Source: DATDFB01 sp035276475
GTDB lineage: Bacteria > Acidobacteriota > Thermoanaerobaculia > Gp7-AA8
Direction: 5' to 3'
Assembly (NCBI GenBank): GCA_035276475.1
Contig: DATELQ010000037.1
Location: forward strand, 83,372-147,371
Length of the DNA stretch: 64,000 bases
Part shown: positions 46,868-55,253 of the stretch, piece by piece
Numbering within the stretch: the first letter of the stretch is position 1
How the letters are laid out: each line of letters opens with the position of its first letter
Made by a program: the position numbers and the translations under genes
Notes under the pieces: model-generated
What the model saw: the letters and a program-made list of their open reading frames with translations, nothing else
Told to the model about the DNA's origin: nothing
Databases searched by the model: none

Positions 46868-47185
46868 ATGAGCTTCGCGCCGATTCAGACTGAGGTTGAC
46901 CGTTACATAAACCAATTCAAGGAAGGTTACTTCCCGCCGCTGTCGATGCTGGCGCGGCTGACGGAGGAGCTCGGCGAGCTCGCGCGCGCATTGAGCCACC
47001 ACGCCGGCTTCAAGAAGCCGAAGCCGGGCGAGGAGCTGGGCGACGTGGCCGAGGAATTGAGCGACCTGATCTTCGTGGCCGTTTGCATGGCGAATTCATT
47101 GAACATCGACCTCGATGCAGCTTTCGCAAGTGCAATGCAGAAATACTACGAGCGTGATAAAGATCGCTGGACGCGCAAGGATTAG
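46868..47185 (+). CDS. MazG-like nucleotide pyrophosphohydrolase
   Basis: The 105-residue product has the all-alpha NTP-PPase fold. The metal-binding motif EExxE is E33, E34 and E37 (TEELGELARAL), and the second acidic motif is EELSD (62-66), giving the ExxD ligand set. The single-domain length matches small MazG-like housecleaning enzymes that hydrolyse non-canonical nucleoside triphosphates. Divergent from the lytic transglycosylase. Confidence 0.85.
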   Translation: MSFAPIQTEVDRYINQFKEGYFPPLSMLARLTEELGELARALSHHAGFKKPKPGEELGDVAEELSDLIFVAVCMANSLNIDLDAAFASAMQKYYERDKDRWTRKD

Positions 47186-47237
47186 GCGCGTATCATGTCT
47201 CCATCCTTAAATCGGAATAGTATCCAGGAGGACGGAG

Positions 47238-47606
47238 ATGGACGGCCTACTGCGCCAGCTCATCAAAACCGTTCGCCGGCGCCTGCGCTCCGACGAAGAA
47301 GTGACGGTCGAGGCAGTCACAAAAGAGCTCGGCTATACGCGTCAGTACGTCTCCGGACGCTTTCATCGCGTCACCGGACGGCTTCTCAGTCATTTTCTAA
47401 AGGAAAAGCGGCTGGAGAAGGCGGCGCGCCTGCTCAAGGACGGCAACATGCGCGTGTCGCAGATCGCGCGCCGCTGCGGCTTTGACTCGGAGAACTACTT
47501 CCGCCAGCAGTTCCGCATGCGCTTCGGCATGTCGCCGCGGCAGTTCCGCACGAACGGATTGCGGAACGACCTGCTCCGACGCCCGCCCGTCGCGGTTGCG
47601 ACGTAG
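47238..47606 (+). CDS. AraC-type HTH regulator, stand-alone DNA-binding domain
   Basis: The 122-residue product has two helix-turn-helix motifs: VTVEAVTKELGYTRQYVSGR, then VSQIARRCGFDSENYFRQQF followed by RMRFGMSPRQFR, the AraC signature. AGGAGG lies at good distance before the ATG at 47238. There is no effector domain. The 3' end overlaps the following membrane-protein gene by 11 bp, so the two are probably one transcript. Confidence 0.85.
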   Translation: MDGLLRQLIKTVRRRLRSDEEVTVEAVTKELGYTRQYVSGRFHRVTGRLLSHFLKEKRLEKAARLLKDGNMRVSQIARRCGFDSENYFRQQFRMRFGMSPRQFRTNGLRNDLLRRPPVAVAT

Positions 47607-48726
47607 CGTCGTCGCGGCGGTCGTCGTCCTCGGCGTTCTTCTGCGCCTGCGCGGCGTCTTCACCGACTTCTGGCTCGACGAGATCTGGAGCCTGCGCATC
47701 GCCCTCGATGCGCCGACGTGGTGGTCGCTCGTCACGCGCATTCACGCCGACACGAATCATCCGCTGGTGTCGATGTACATGCGCGCCATTGGGCCGGTGC
47801 AGCATTGGGAGTGGTACCGGCTCCTGTCGCTCGTCTGCGGTGTCGGGACGATCGTGCTGATCCGCAATCGCACGTATCAGCTGCTCGCCGCGCTGTCGTT
47901 TCCGCTGATCGTCTATTCGTCCGAGGCGCGTGGGTATGCGCCGGCGGCGTTCTTTTTGTTGGTGGCGTACGTGACGCGGCGGCGGGCGGTGTTTGGCGTT
48001 GCCATCGTTCTTGCGATTCTTTCGCACTTGAGCGCGGTGGCGGTTTACCTCGGATTTCTTGTCTCGCGGCGCGATTGGAAACTGCACGTTCTGCCGTGTG
48101 CGTTCGGCGCCTGGTACTTCTTCGTCAAAGTGCGGCATCTCGCCGCCGGCGGCGGGCCGCGGTGGACGCCGGAGCCGTTCGCGCTCTTCATCGCCGCCGT
48201 CACGCTGATCATCGTCGTGATCGAGATCGTCCGCCGTGCCCGCGCGCGCGACGCCGAGGCGCTCTTCTTCGCCGTGGCCATCATCGTCGGGCCGCTCATC
48301 GCGGCAGCGAGCTATCGCTGCCCGTGCGTTCTGCCGCGGCACTTCTTCGTCTGCATGCCGTTCGTCCTCATCCTCTTCGCCTCGTTCTTCGAGCGCGTGC
48401 CGAAGTGGGGCATCGCGGCGTTCATCGTCCTGAACGCGATTCAGATCGTGCCGTTCACGCTCTATGGCCGCGGGCAATACGACCGGGCGCTGCACGACAT
48501 CAGCGGCACGGTCGGCGGCGACAGCGAGATGCGCGACCGGATGCTCATCGACTTCTACAACCCTTCGCTGCGCTACGGCGCGCCGAAGCCGGAATGGCTG
48601 CTCATCGAGGAGCCGCTGCGGCCGATTCCCGGCTACGTCTTGTGGCGGACGTACCCGTACGGCGGCATCTCGGGATGGACGTGGTACGTCTACCGCTTGT
48701 CGAAGCCCGACTCGATCCAGAGATAG
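47596..48726 (+). CDS. Multi-pass membrane protein, GT-C glycosyltransferase-like
   Basis: About 376 residues from a TTG at 47596 (MRRSVVAAVVVLGVLLRLRG). The TTG is inferred because it sits just before the first membrane helix and overlaps the AraC-type stop; the open frame begins earlier, inside the AraC gene, where it is a shadow. After TM1 comes FTDFWLDEIWSLRIALDAPT, with the Asp-Glu typical of the first loop of GT-C enzymes, and HADTNHPLVSMYMRAIG resembles the family's second loop. Several further helices follow. Substrate unknown. Confidence 0.7.
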   Translation: MRRSVVAAVVVLGVLLRLRGVFTDFWLDEIWSLRIALDAPTWWSLVTRIHADTNHPLVSMYMRAIGPVQHWEWYRLLSLVCGVGTIVLIRNRTYQLLAALSFPLIVYSSEARGYAPAAFFLLVAYVTRRRAVFGVAIVLAILSHLSAVAVYLGFLVSRRDWKLHVLPCAFGAWYFFVKVRHLAAGGGPRWTPEPFALFIAAVTLIIVVIEIVRRARARDAEALFFAVAIIVGPLIAAASYRCPCVLPRHFFVCMPFVLILFASFFERVPKWGIAAFIVLNAIQIVPFTLYGRGQYDRALHDISGTVGGDSEMRDRMLIDFYNPSLRYGAPKPEWLLIEEPLRPIPGYVLWRTYPYGGISGWTWYVYRLSKPDSIQR

Positions 48727-49328
48727 CGCAGCGTGTTGGCGTCGCGCGCGCGGGTGACGACGGCGTCGTGCGCGAAGAGGAGGAGGCGCCGCAATAGCGA
48801 ATGCGGGACGGCGTTCTTCTCGAGGTACTGGCGGTGCTCGTCGGCGGACGCGAACGACTGCGAGCGCAGCGGCTGCTCCAACCGCACCACCGTCCCCTGC
48901 ACCTGCATCTCCTTGGCGAAGCGCATGTAGTAGCGGCGGTGGAAGAGCCGCAGCTCGGCCGACTCGCCGAGGCGCAGCGGCTGGCCGGCGTAGAACGGAA
49001 TCGAGCGGATGCGGAAGCCGCGCGCCTTCCCCGCCTGCGTCGCCGTGGCGACCTCGCGGGCCAGGGCATCGTCGACGACTTCGCGCTCGCGGACGATGAG
49101 GATCCAGTCGCCGCTGGCCGCGTCAATGGCGCGATTCAGCTCGGCGCGGTGCTGCGGTAGCTCATCGCGCGGCGCGATGTCGAGGACGAGCTGTTCGACC
49201 TTTTGAAAGTGCGGCGTGAGCGCCGTGATGTCGTCGACGTGGACGTGGCCGAGGGTCACGACCGACAGCTGCTGCGCCACTGAGCCTGGCGTCGTCGCGT
49301 CGGCGAGCCGGTTCCACGCCGCCGGCAT
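48690..49328 (-). CDS. GT2-like glycosyltransferase-related protein
   Basis: The 212-residue product contains AIDAASGDWILIVREREVVD, resembling the GT2 segment in which A-x-G-DW-hhh-hD-x-DE precedes the catalytic metal site. Here the DxD-like Asp is replaced (VREREVVDD). Later it has FRIRSIPFYAGQPLRLGESA and ELRLFHRRYYMRF, similar to the acceptor part of WaaE-like glycosyltransferases. The nucleotide-sugar half is short, so it could be inactive or a divergent member. It overlaps the convergent membrane-protein gene by 37 bp and follows ymdB by 4 bp. Confidence 0.6.
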   Translation of the reverse strand: MPAAWNRLADATTPGSVAQQLSVVTLGHVHVDDITALTPHFQKVEQLVLDIAPRDELPQHRAELNRAIDAASGDWILIVREREVVDDALAREVATATQAGKARGFRIRSIPFYAGQPLRLGESAELRLFHRRYYMRFAKEMQVQGTVVRLEQPLRSQSFASADEHRQYLEKNAVPHSLLRRLLLFAHDAVVTRARDANTLRYLWIESGFDKR

Positions 49329-49332
49329 CGCC

Positions 49333-50118
49333 TCAATCCTCGAGCTTCTCGTGGATGCGCACGATGCGCGAGGCGCGCCCCGTCGCTTCGTCGACGTCGA
49401 CGAGCGCGCCGGAGAGGCGGACGTCGCGCTTCGCGACCTCGAGCTTCTTCGGCGTGTTCATGAGAAACCGGTGCAACGCCTCGTCGGGACGGAAGCCGAT
49501 CACCGAGTCGTACGCGCCGGTCATGCCGACGTCCGTCTGGTAGGCAGTGCCGTTCGGGAGGAGCCGCTCATCCGCGGTCGGCACGTGCGTGTGCGTGCCG
49601 ACGACCATGGAGACGCGCCCGTCGAGGTAGCGCCCCATGGCCTGCTTCTCCGACGACGCCTCGCCGTGGATGTCGACGACGATGACCTTGACGTCGCGGA
49701 ACTCCGGCAGCTCGCGGTCGGCGCAGTGGAAGGGGTTGTCGCACGGCGGCATGAAGACGTTGCCCATGAGCTGCAGCACGCCGACCTTCACGCCGCCCGC
49801 GGTCTGGCGCACGACGCGCCCCTTGCCGGGATTTCCGGCCGGGTAATTCGCCGGCCGGATGACGTAGTCGTAGCGGTCGTAGTTCTCGATGAACTCTTTT
49901 TTGTCCCAGATGTGATTGCCGCTGGTATAGGCGTTGATCGGGAGGTCCGACAGCTCCTCCATGATGGCCTCGGTCACACCAAATCCACCGGCGGCGTTCT
50001 CGATGTTGACGATGGTGAAGTCGACCTTCTCCCGGTCAACGACGTGCTCGAGCTTCTGGCGCAACGCGCGCCGGCCAGGCTGGCCGACGACGTCGCCGAT
50101 GTAGAGGATGCGGATCAT
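49333..50118 (-). CDS. ymdB: YmdB-family metallophosphoesterase (TIGR00282)
   Basis: The 261-residue product starts MIRILYIGDVVGQPGRRALR. Metal ligands lie in GDVVG (D9), NIENAAGGFG, TSGNHIWDKKE, VDIHGEASSEK and VGTHTHVPTAD. The family in Bacillus is a cyclic-nucleotide phosphodiesterase that acts with RNase Y in biofilm and motility control. The ATG overlaps the rny stop (ATGA). The rny-ymdB linkage is conserved in many bacteria. Confidence 0.9.
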   Translation of the reverse strand: MIRILYIGDVVGQPGRRALRQKLEHVVDREKVDFTIVNIENAAGGFGVTEAIMEELSDLPINAYTSGNHIWDKKEFIENYDRYDYVIRPANYPAGNPGKGRVVRQTAGGVKVGVLQLMGNVFMPPCDNPFHCADRELPEFRDVKVIVVDIHGEASSEKQAMGRYLDGRVSMVVGTHTHVPTADERLLPNGTAYQTDVGMTGAYDSVIGFRPDEALHRFLMNTPKKLEVAKRDVRLSGALVDVDEATGRASRIVRIHEKLED

Positions 50119-51683
50119 TTCGCGTAGTCGACCGCGCGCATTTCGCGAATGACCGTCACCTTGATCTGTCCGGGGTACTGCAACTCCGACTCGATCTTCC
50201 GCGCCACGTCCTTCGACAGCCAGATGGCCTGCTCGTCGCCGATTTTCTCCGCGTTGACGATGATGCGAAGCTCGCGCCCGGCCTGGATGGCGAACGACTT
50301 CGATACGCCGTCCATCTGGTTCGCGATCGACTCCAGGCGCTCCAGGCGGTGCACGTAGTTCTCGAGGATCTCGCGCCGCGCGCCGGGGCGCGCCGCCGAC
50401 AGCGCGTCGGCCGCGTTCACCAGGATGGCCTCGACGGTCGTCGGGTCGTAGTCGCCATGGTGGCACTCCATGGCGTGAATGATCTCGCGCTTCTCGCCGT
50501 ACTTGTCGAGCACCTGCCGCCCGAGCTCGAGGTGCGTCCCCTCCATCTCCCGGTCGATAGCCTTGCCGATGTCATGCAGCAGGCCGCCGCGCTTGGCGAT
50601 GGTGTCGTTGACGCCGAGCTCCACGGCCATGAGCGCCGCGAGCTGCGCGACCTCGAGCGAGTGCACGAGGACGTTCTGTCCGTACGAGGTGCGGTAACGC
50701 AACCGCCCGAGGAGCTTGAGGACCTCCGGGTGGAGATCGGTGATGCCGAGCGAGAAGGCCGCGGCCTCCCCTTCCTCGAAGAGCTTCTGATCGAGCTCCT
50801 GGCGCACTTTGTCGACGAGCTCCTCGATGCGGGCCGGATGGATGCGGCCGTCCTGCATGAGGCGCTCGAGGGAGATGCGGGCGATCTCGCGCCGGATGGG
50901 GTCGAAGCCCGACAAGATCACAGCCTCGGGGGTGTCGTCGACGATGAGGTCGACGCCGGTCGCGAGCTCCAGGGCCCGGATGTTGCGCCCTTCGCGGCCG
51001 ATGATGCGCCCCTTCATGTCCTCGCTCGGCAGGTCGACGACGGAGACGGTGTTCTCCGCGACGTAGTCGGAGGCCATGCGCTGGATGGCCATACCGAGGA
51101 TCTTGCGGGCTTTGAGAGTGCCGAGCTCCGTCGCCTCGGTTTCGATGCGCTGCACGATGCGCGCAGCCTCGATCTTGGCGTCGCTCTCAATGCCGCGGAT
51201 CAGCTCCGCCTTCGCCTGGTCGACGGTGAGGCCGGAGATCTGCTCGAGCTTGTGGCGCTGCTCGTCGATGAGCGCGTCGAGCTCGCCCTCGCGCCGCTCG
51301 ACCGCTTTCTCGCGGTCGTTGAGCGAGCGGTCGCGCTTCTCCACCTCGGCGATGCGCGACTCCACCTGCTGGGTCTTCTTGTCGAGGTTCTCTTCCTTCT
51401 GCTGCAGGCGGCGCTCGGAGTTCTTCATCTCCTCGCGGCGCTGCTGGGCCTGGCGGTCGAAGTCCGACTGCTGCTGCAGCCGCTTTTCCTTCGCCTCGAG
51501 GTCCGCTTCTTTAACCCTGGCCTCGGCCTGTTTGCGGGCATCCTCCATGAGGCGGTCGCCGTTGCGGCGGGCCTCGTCGAGCATGGCCTGGGCACGTTTG
51601 AAATAGACGACCCGCCACAGCCACGCCAGGATGAGCGCGCCGGCGATGCCGACTACGACTGCAATCGCAATTTGAAGCACCAA
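50115..51683 (-). CDS. rny: Ribonuclease Y
   Basis: The 522-residue product is membrane-anchored (IAIAVVVGIAGALILAWLW). A long charged coiled coil spans about residues 30-200. The KH domain contains GRIIGREGRNIRALE, and the HD domain contains GGLLHDIGKAIDREM with further metal ligands in MECHHGDY. It initiates mRNA decay by endonucleolytic cleavage at the inner membrane. The length and order match the family. Upstream lie the 6S RNA gene and zapA. Confidence 0.96.
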   Translation of the reverse strand: MVLQIAIAVVVGIAGALILAWLWRVVYFKRAQAMLDEARRNGDRLMEDARKQAEARVKEADLEAKEKRLQQQSDFDRQAQQRREEMKNSERRLQQKEENLDKKTQQVESRIAEVEKRDRSLNDREKAVERREGELDALIDEQRHKLEQISGLTVDQAKAELIRGIESDAKIEAARIVQRIETEATELGTLKARKILGMAIQRMASDYVAENTVSVVDLPSEDMKGRIIGREGRNIRALELATGVDLIVDDTPEAVILSGFDPIRREIARISLERLMQDGRIHPARIEELVDKVRQELDQKLFEEGEAAAFSLGITDLHPEVLKLLGRLRYRTSYGQNVLVHSLEVAQLAALMAVELGVNDTIAKRGGLLHDIGKAIDREMEGTHLELGRQVLDKYGEKREIIHAMECHHGDYDPTTVEAILVNAADALSAARPGARREILENYVHRLERLESIANQMDGVSKSFAIQAGRELRIIVNAEKIGDEQAIWLSKDVARKIESELQYPGQIKVTVIREMRAVDYAK

Positions 51684-51726
51684 AACCGCACCTCCGCGTC
51701 GGGAGGCTCGCGCAGTGAGGAGGAGG

Positions 51727-51938
51727 GAAGTTCGGAGAACCCCGCCTGAGCCGTGTGAGAATTCTTACTTGAACCTGATAAAAAACAGGTGGGCGCTCTA
51801 CCCGGACCGGTTGGCTACCTTCTGTACCCCGAAGGGCGAAGGCGTGCACGTGGCCCTAAGACGCGAGCACCCGGGTAAGAAATATCGGTTCAAGCGTTTG
51901 ATTGTTCATCACGCACTCTGCAGGGCACTCCGAATCTC
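51727..51938 (-). ncRNA. ssrS: 6S RNA
   Basis: Minus-strand RNA of about 212 nt. The stretch GAACCGATATTTCTTACC near its 5' third closely matches the E. coli 6S segment GAGCCGATATTTCATACC. The ends pair as a long terminal stem (GAGATTCGGAG with CTCCGAACTTC, one mismatch), and the middle can form an extended irregular rod. An internal GGTTCAAG near the 3' side also fits. The gene sits just downstream of zapA, the conserved location of ssrS in many bacteria. 6S RNA binds the sigma-70 holoenzyme and mimics an open promoter. The exact ends are estimates from the stem. Confidence 0.85.
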
Positions 51939-51957
51939 TTTTCCTTATGTCAGCGGC

Positions 51958-52248
51958 TCAGCCGACGATGTCGGTGAGCCGGTTCGAAAGTTCCTCCGTT
52001 TTCTCGGCCCAGTTTCCTTCGGCGCTCTCGCGCTCCTTCCTGTACCGTGAAAACTCGTCGGCTATGTTGAGAGCCGCCAGGATGGCGATCTTCACGGGGT
52101 CAACCGTGGAGACCTGTGCTGCTACGTCGCGCATCCTGGAGTCCACAAACCGCGCAAGCTCCGTTAAATAGTCCGGGTCTCCTTCTCCACGAACGTTATA
52201 GCTCTGACCGTAGATCTCGACCGAGGTCGAGTCGAGTTTTCCGTCCAT
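51958..52248 (-). CDS. zapA: Cell division protein ZapA
   Basis: The 96-residue product reads VEIYGQSYNVRGEGDPDYL, then LARFVDSRMRDVAAQVSTVD and VKIAILAALNIADEFSRYR, the ZapA pattern of a small beta head followed by a coiled coil. ZapA promotes FtsZ bundling at midcell. The short C-terminal coil continues to TEELSNRLTDI. Followed on the same strand by the 6S RNA gene. TAATTT lies 6 nt before its ATG, and no Shine-Dalgarno is visible. Confidence 0.9.
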   Translation of the reverse strand: MDGKLDSTSVEIYGQSYNVRGEGDPDYLTELARFVDSRMRDVAAQVSTVDPVKIAILAALNIADEFSRYRKERESAEGNWAEKTEELSNRLTDIVG

Positions 52249-52288
52249 CGGAAAAAATTACCTCGAAAACCCGGGGGATTATACACGG

Positions 52289-52294
52289 TAACAT
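52289..52294 (+). promoter_or_regulatory. -10-like TAACAT before DUF433 gene
   Basis: TAACAT ends 8 nt before the ATG at 52303. A weak GGAG is also present at 2 nt from the ATG, too close for normal use. TATACA, 23 nt upstream of the ATG, is an alternative. Confidence 0.3.
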
Positions 52295-52302
52295 TACGGA
52301 GC

Positions 52303-52527
52303 ATGAGCCCACAGGAGGTAGTGCACAGCGATCCGGAGATCATGGGAGGGGAACCAGTGTTCGTGGGGACGCGGGTGCCGGTGCAAACGCTCTTCGATTA
52401 TCTCGAAGAGGGAGAAACACTTGAGGAGTTCCTGGAGTGTTTTCCAACAGTAACCCGCGATCAGGCGATGGCGGCACTGGAGATTGCTCGTGAGGCGGTG
52501 ACAGCGGTTGCGCATTCTGATCGATGA
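52303..52527 (+). CDS. DUF433 antitoxin
   Basis: The 74-residue product has the DUF433 pattern: SDPEIMGGEPVFVGTRVPVQ, TLFDYLEEGETLEEFLECFP, then an HTH-like tail with RDQAMAALEIARE. DUF433 proteins are antitoxins for PIN-like DUF5615 toxins. The end overlaps the toxin start by 20 bp. Regulation would be autorepression by the complex, as known for the family. Confidence 0.85.
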   Translation: MSPQEVVHSDPEIMGGEPVFVGTRVPVQTLFDYLEEGETLEEFLECFPTVTRDQAMAALEIAREAVTAVAHSDR

Positions 52528-52834
52528 ATCGCTGCCAGTGAAGTTCGCGACTCTTCTCGCCGGTCACGACGTTTCGACAGTTCGCAATCAAGGATGGCGT
52601 GGCCTCCGGAATGGCGTGTTGCTGCGCACCGCTGTCGAACACGGCTTCCAACTCCTGGTGACTGCCGATCAGAGCCTGCGGCATCAGCAGAACGTACGCG
52701 CCATCGGCATCGCCGTCGTGGTCATCGCTGGCACTCGCACGACGATGGCACTTCTGCGGCCAATGATTCCAAAGATTCTCTCTGCGGTCGCCATCATCCA
52801 GCCGGGTGAAGTCATCGAAATTCGCCCGCGCTAA
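52508..52834 (+). CDS. DUF5615 PIN-like toxin
   Basis: The 108-residue product begins MRILIDESLPVKFATLLAGH, with the acidic residues of the PIN-like fold (D6, E7). GFQLLVTADQSLRHQQN carries the second acidic site. It is paired with the upstream DUF433 gene. The start is a TTG at 52508 inside the antitoxin gene. The family is predicted to be an RNase toxin; activity is inferred from the family. Confidence 0.82.
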   Translation: MRILIDESLPVKFATLLAGHDVSTVRNQGWRGLRNGVLLRTAVEHGFQLLVTADQSLRHQQNVRAIGIAVVVIAGTRTTMALLRPMIPKILSAVAIIQPGEVIEIRPR

Positions 52835-52930
52835 GTTCCCTCCTTCGTCGACTCTGCGACACGTAGAAATTTCGACCGAATCCACCAACTAAATGACTGC
52901 ATCACAATGTCTTAGCACGATACTCCCATC

Positions 52931-52959
52931 TTGCATTACGCTCGATTACCGCCTACCTT
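52931..52959 (+). promoter_or_regulatory. Possible promoter of imuA-imuB-dnaE2
   Basis: TTGCAT (52931-52936) and TACCTT (52954-52959) are separated by 17 nt, the ideal spacing. The -10 ends 10 nt before the ATG at 52970, so the transcript would be nearly leaderless. No LexA box is recognisable to me in the 130 bp upstream, although the operon is SOS-induced in other bacteria. Confidence 0.4.
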
Positions 52960-52969
52960 ACATCTGCTC

Positions 52970-53758
52970 ATGGTTGCACAGGCCCACCAACTCGACTCGC
53001 TCTTTCTTCCTCAACGGAAGCTCGAGATTGTTCCGGTCCCGCTCCCTCCCCCGCCGCCCGCCGCGCCAGGCGCGCTCCTCCCCTCGCTCCCGCCCGCCGT
53101 CGCCGCAAAGCTGACGAGCGGCGCGGAGCTGGTGCGCTCGCTGGCGCGGCAGCGGCGGGAGGAGGTGATCCCGACGACGTTCGCCGCGGTCGACGAGCTC
53201 CTCGGCGGCGGGCTCGCGCGCGGCAAGATGACGGAGATCGCCGGGCGCGGCGCGCGGTGGTCGCTCGTCATCGCCACAATCGCGGCGGCGACGAGCATGG
53301 GCGAAGCGGCCGGGCTCGTCGACCTCGGCGATGCTCTCGACCCGCAGCTCGCCGAGGAGGCGGGCGTCGATCTGCGGCGCGTCCTGTGGGTGCGACCCAA
53401 GACATTCAAGGAGGCGGTTACGGCGGCGGAGATGCTCGGCGCGACCGGGTTCCAGCTCGTCGTCCTCGACGCGGGGCTCCCGCCGATCCGCGGCCGCCGC
53501 GTTCCCGACGCGGCGTGGGTTCGCCTGGCGCGCACGTGTGAGGCGCACGGTTGCACGCTGCTCGTGTCGGCGCCGTATGCGCTCACCGGCACGACCTCGG
53601 AGGCGATGCTCTACGCGCACGCACCGCGGGCGCGGTGGCTGGGCGGCGGGAAATCGCCGCGGGTGTTGGCGGGGGTGGAGATGACGGTGCGCTTGGACAA
53701 ACATCGAAGAATCCGGCCGGGGCAGAGCGTGAAACTGAACTTGCGAGTGGTGCCATGA
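52970..53758 (+). CDS. imuA: ImuA-like protein of the mutasome
   Basis: The 262-residue product belongs to the RecA/SulA-like ImuA group. The core begins TTFAAVDELLGGGLARGKMT and continues EIAGRGARWSLVIATIAAA, where the Walker A lysine is missing (GRGARWS in place of GxxGxGKT). It then reads LGATGFQLVVLDAGLPPIRG and VRLARTCEAHGCTLLVSAPY. The Pro-rich N-terminal segment is variable in the family. It works with ImuB and DnaE2 in translesion synthesis. The stop overlaps the imuB ATG (ATGA). Confidence 0.78.
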   Translation: MVAQAHQLDSLFLPQRKLEIVPVPLPPPPPAAPGALLPSLPPAVAAKLTSGAELVRSLARQRREEVIPTTFAAVDELLGGGLARGKMTEIAGRGARWSLVIATIAAATSMGEAAGLVDLGDALDPQLAEEAGVDLRRVLWVRPKTFKEAVTAAEMLGATGFQLVVLDAGLPPIRGRRVPDAAWVRLARTCEAHGCTLLVSAPYALTGTTSEAMLYAHAPRARWLGGGKSPRVLAGVEMTVRLDKHRRIRPGQSVKLNLRVVP

Positions 53759-55248
53759 CGCGCATCGCCTGCTTCTACGTCCCCCTCTTCCCGCTCGCCG
53801 CACGGCTGCGCAGCGAGCCGGAGCTCCTCACCGAGGCGGCGGCGATCGTGGAGGGAAACGGCAACGCGGCGCATGTGCTGGCAGCGACGCGGCGCGCGCG
53901 CAAGCACGGCATCCGCACCGGGCAGACGCTCGCGCAGGCGCGCGCCATCCTGCCGAAGCTCATCGCGCGCGGCCGCGACGCGGAGTGCGAGCGCACCGCG
54001 CAGGAGGCGCTGCTCGAAGCGGCGGAGACGTTCTCGCCGCGCATCGAAGACGCCGGCGACGGCCTCGTCTTCGTCGACGTCAGCGGCACGGAGCGGCACT
54101 TCGAATCGGAGATGGACCTGGCGAAGGCGGCGATGCGCGCGATCGACTCCGTCGGCCTGCCCGGGCGCGTCGGCATCGCCGGGAGCAAGCTCGCCGCGCG
54201 CGTCGCCGCGGAGCTGCCGCAGTCGCCGACCGTCGTCGTGCCCGGCGAAGAAGAGATGTTCCTCGCGCCGCTGCCGCTGGCGCGGCTCACTCCCGAGCTC
54301 GACGCGGCGACGACGCTGTCGCGCTGGGGCCTGGCCTCGATCGGCGACCTGGCCCGCCTTCCGGAAGCGGAAGTGGCCACGCGCCTGGGCGAGCTCGGGC
54401 GCGAGTTGCACCATGCCGCGCGCGGCATCGACCCGCGGCCGCTCATCCCGCGCGCGCTGCCGCCGGAGTTCCGCGAAGGGATGGAGCTGGAGTGGCCGCT
54501 CGTGGCGCTCGAGCCGTTCCTTTTCATCGCATCGGCGGCGCTCGACCGATTGATGAAGCGGATGGAGATCCAAGGCTTCGCCTGCAAGCGGATCGAGATG
54601 ACGCTCGCGCTGGAGCCCGATGGCTGGCACGCGCGCGCCATCGATCTCCCCGCGCCGACGCGCGATGTGAAGACGATCCTGACGCTGCTGCGGCTCGACC
54701 TTGAGAAGACCCCGCCCGGCGCGCCGGTCGTCGGCTACTCGTTCGTCGCCCTCCCCGACCGCCCGCGCCGCGCGCAACTCTCGCTCTTCGGCCCGGCAGC
54801 GGTGTCGCCGGAGAAGCTGGCGACGACGATCGCGCGCCTCGTGTCGATGCTCGGCGAGGAGCGCGTCGGCCAGCCGATGACCGTCGACGGCCACCTCCCC
54901 GAGCGCCACGCCCTCGGCGACTTCACCCCCCCGCCCCCGCCCGACCTCCGCCGCACGCCCTCGCGGGGCCGCGGTGTGCTGGCCGCGCGCGTGTTCCGCC
55001 CACCCATCCCCGTGGAGGTGGTGACGCGGAAGGAGCGCGGCGAGACGATGATCGAGTCGATTCGCGGGGAGGGAGACGTTCAGGGGAATGTGAGGGTGGC
55101 GTCGGGGCCGTGGAAGATTGAGGAGGGGTGGTGGAAGGAGGCGCCGATCGCTCGTGAGTATTGGGATGTGGAGCTGGAGAAAGGGAGTATCTATCGTATG
55201 TTCCAGGGGACGGGCAACGAATGGTTTGTCGATGCAGTGATGGGATGA
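53755..55248 (+). CDS. imuB: ImuB, Y-family polymerase homologue without active site
   Basis: The 497-residue product follows the Y-family fold: palm (ACFYVPLFPLAARLRSEPEL), fingers (ATRRARKHGIRTGQTLAQA), thumb with helix-hairpin-helix (RWGLASIGDLARLPEAEVAT) and little finger. The first catalytic Asp (DxDxFF in active enzymes) is replaced (CFYVPLFPL), and SxDE is VFVDVSGTER, so it should be catalytically dead, as known for ImuB. A beta-clamp-like motif may lie in RAQLSLFGP. The C-terminus contains the ImuB-specific tail (WDVELEKGSIYRMFQ). The four-helix-bundle element starts 6 nt after its stop. Confidence 0.88.
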   Translation: MTRIACFYVPLFPLAARLRSEPELLTEAAAIVEGNGNAAHVLAATRRARKHGIRTGQTLAQARAILPKLIARGRDAECERTAQEALLEAAETFSPRIEDAGDGLVFVDVSGTERHFESEMDLAKAAMRAIDSVGLPGRVGIAGSKLAARVAAELPQSPTVVVPGEEEMFLAPLPLARLTPELDAATTLSRWGLASIGDLARLPEAEVATRLGELGRELHHAARGIDPRPLIPRALPPEFREGMELEWPLVALEPFLFIASAALDRLMKRMEIQGFACKRIEMTLALEPDGWHARAIDLPAPTRDVKTILTLLRLDLEKTPPGAPVVGYSFVALPDRPRRAQLSLFGPAAVSPEKLATTIARLVSMLGEERVGQPMTVDGHLPERHALGDFTPPPPPDLRRTPSRGRGVLAARVFRPPIPVEVVTRKERGETMIESIRGEGDVQGNVRVASGPWKIEEGWWKEAPIAREYWDVELEKGSIYRMFQGTGNEWFVDAVMG

Positions 55249-55253
55249 TCGGC

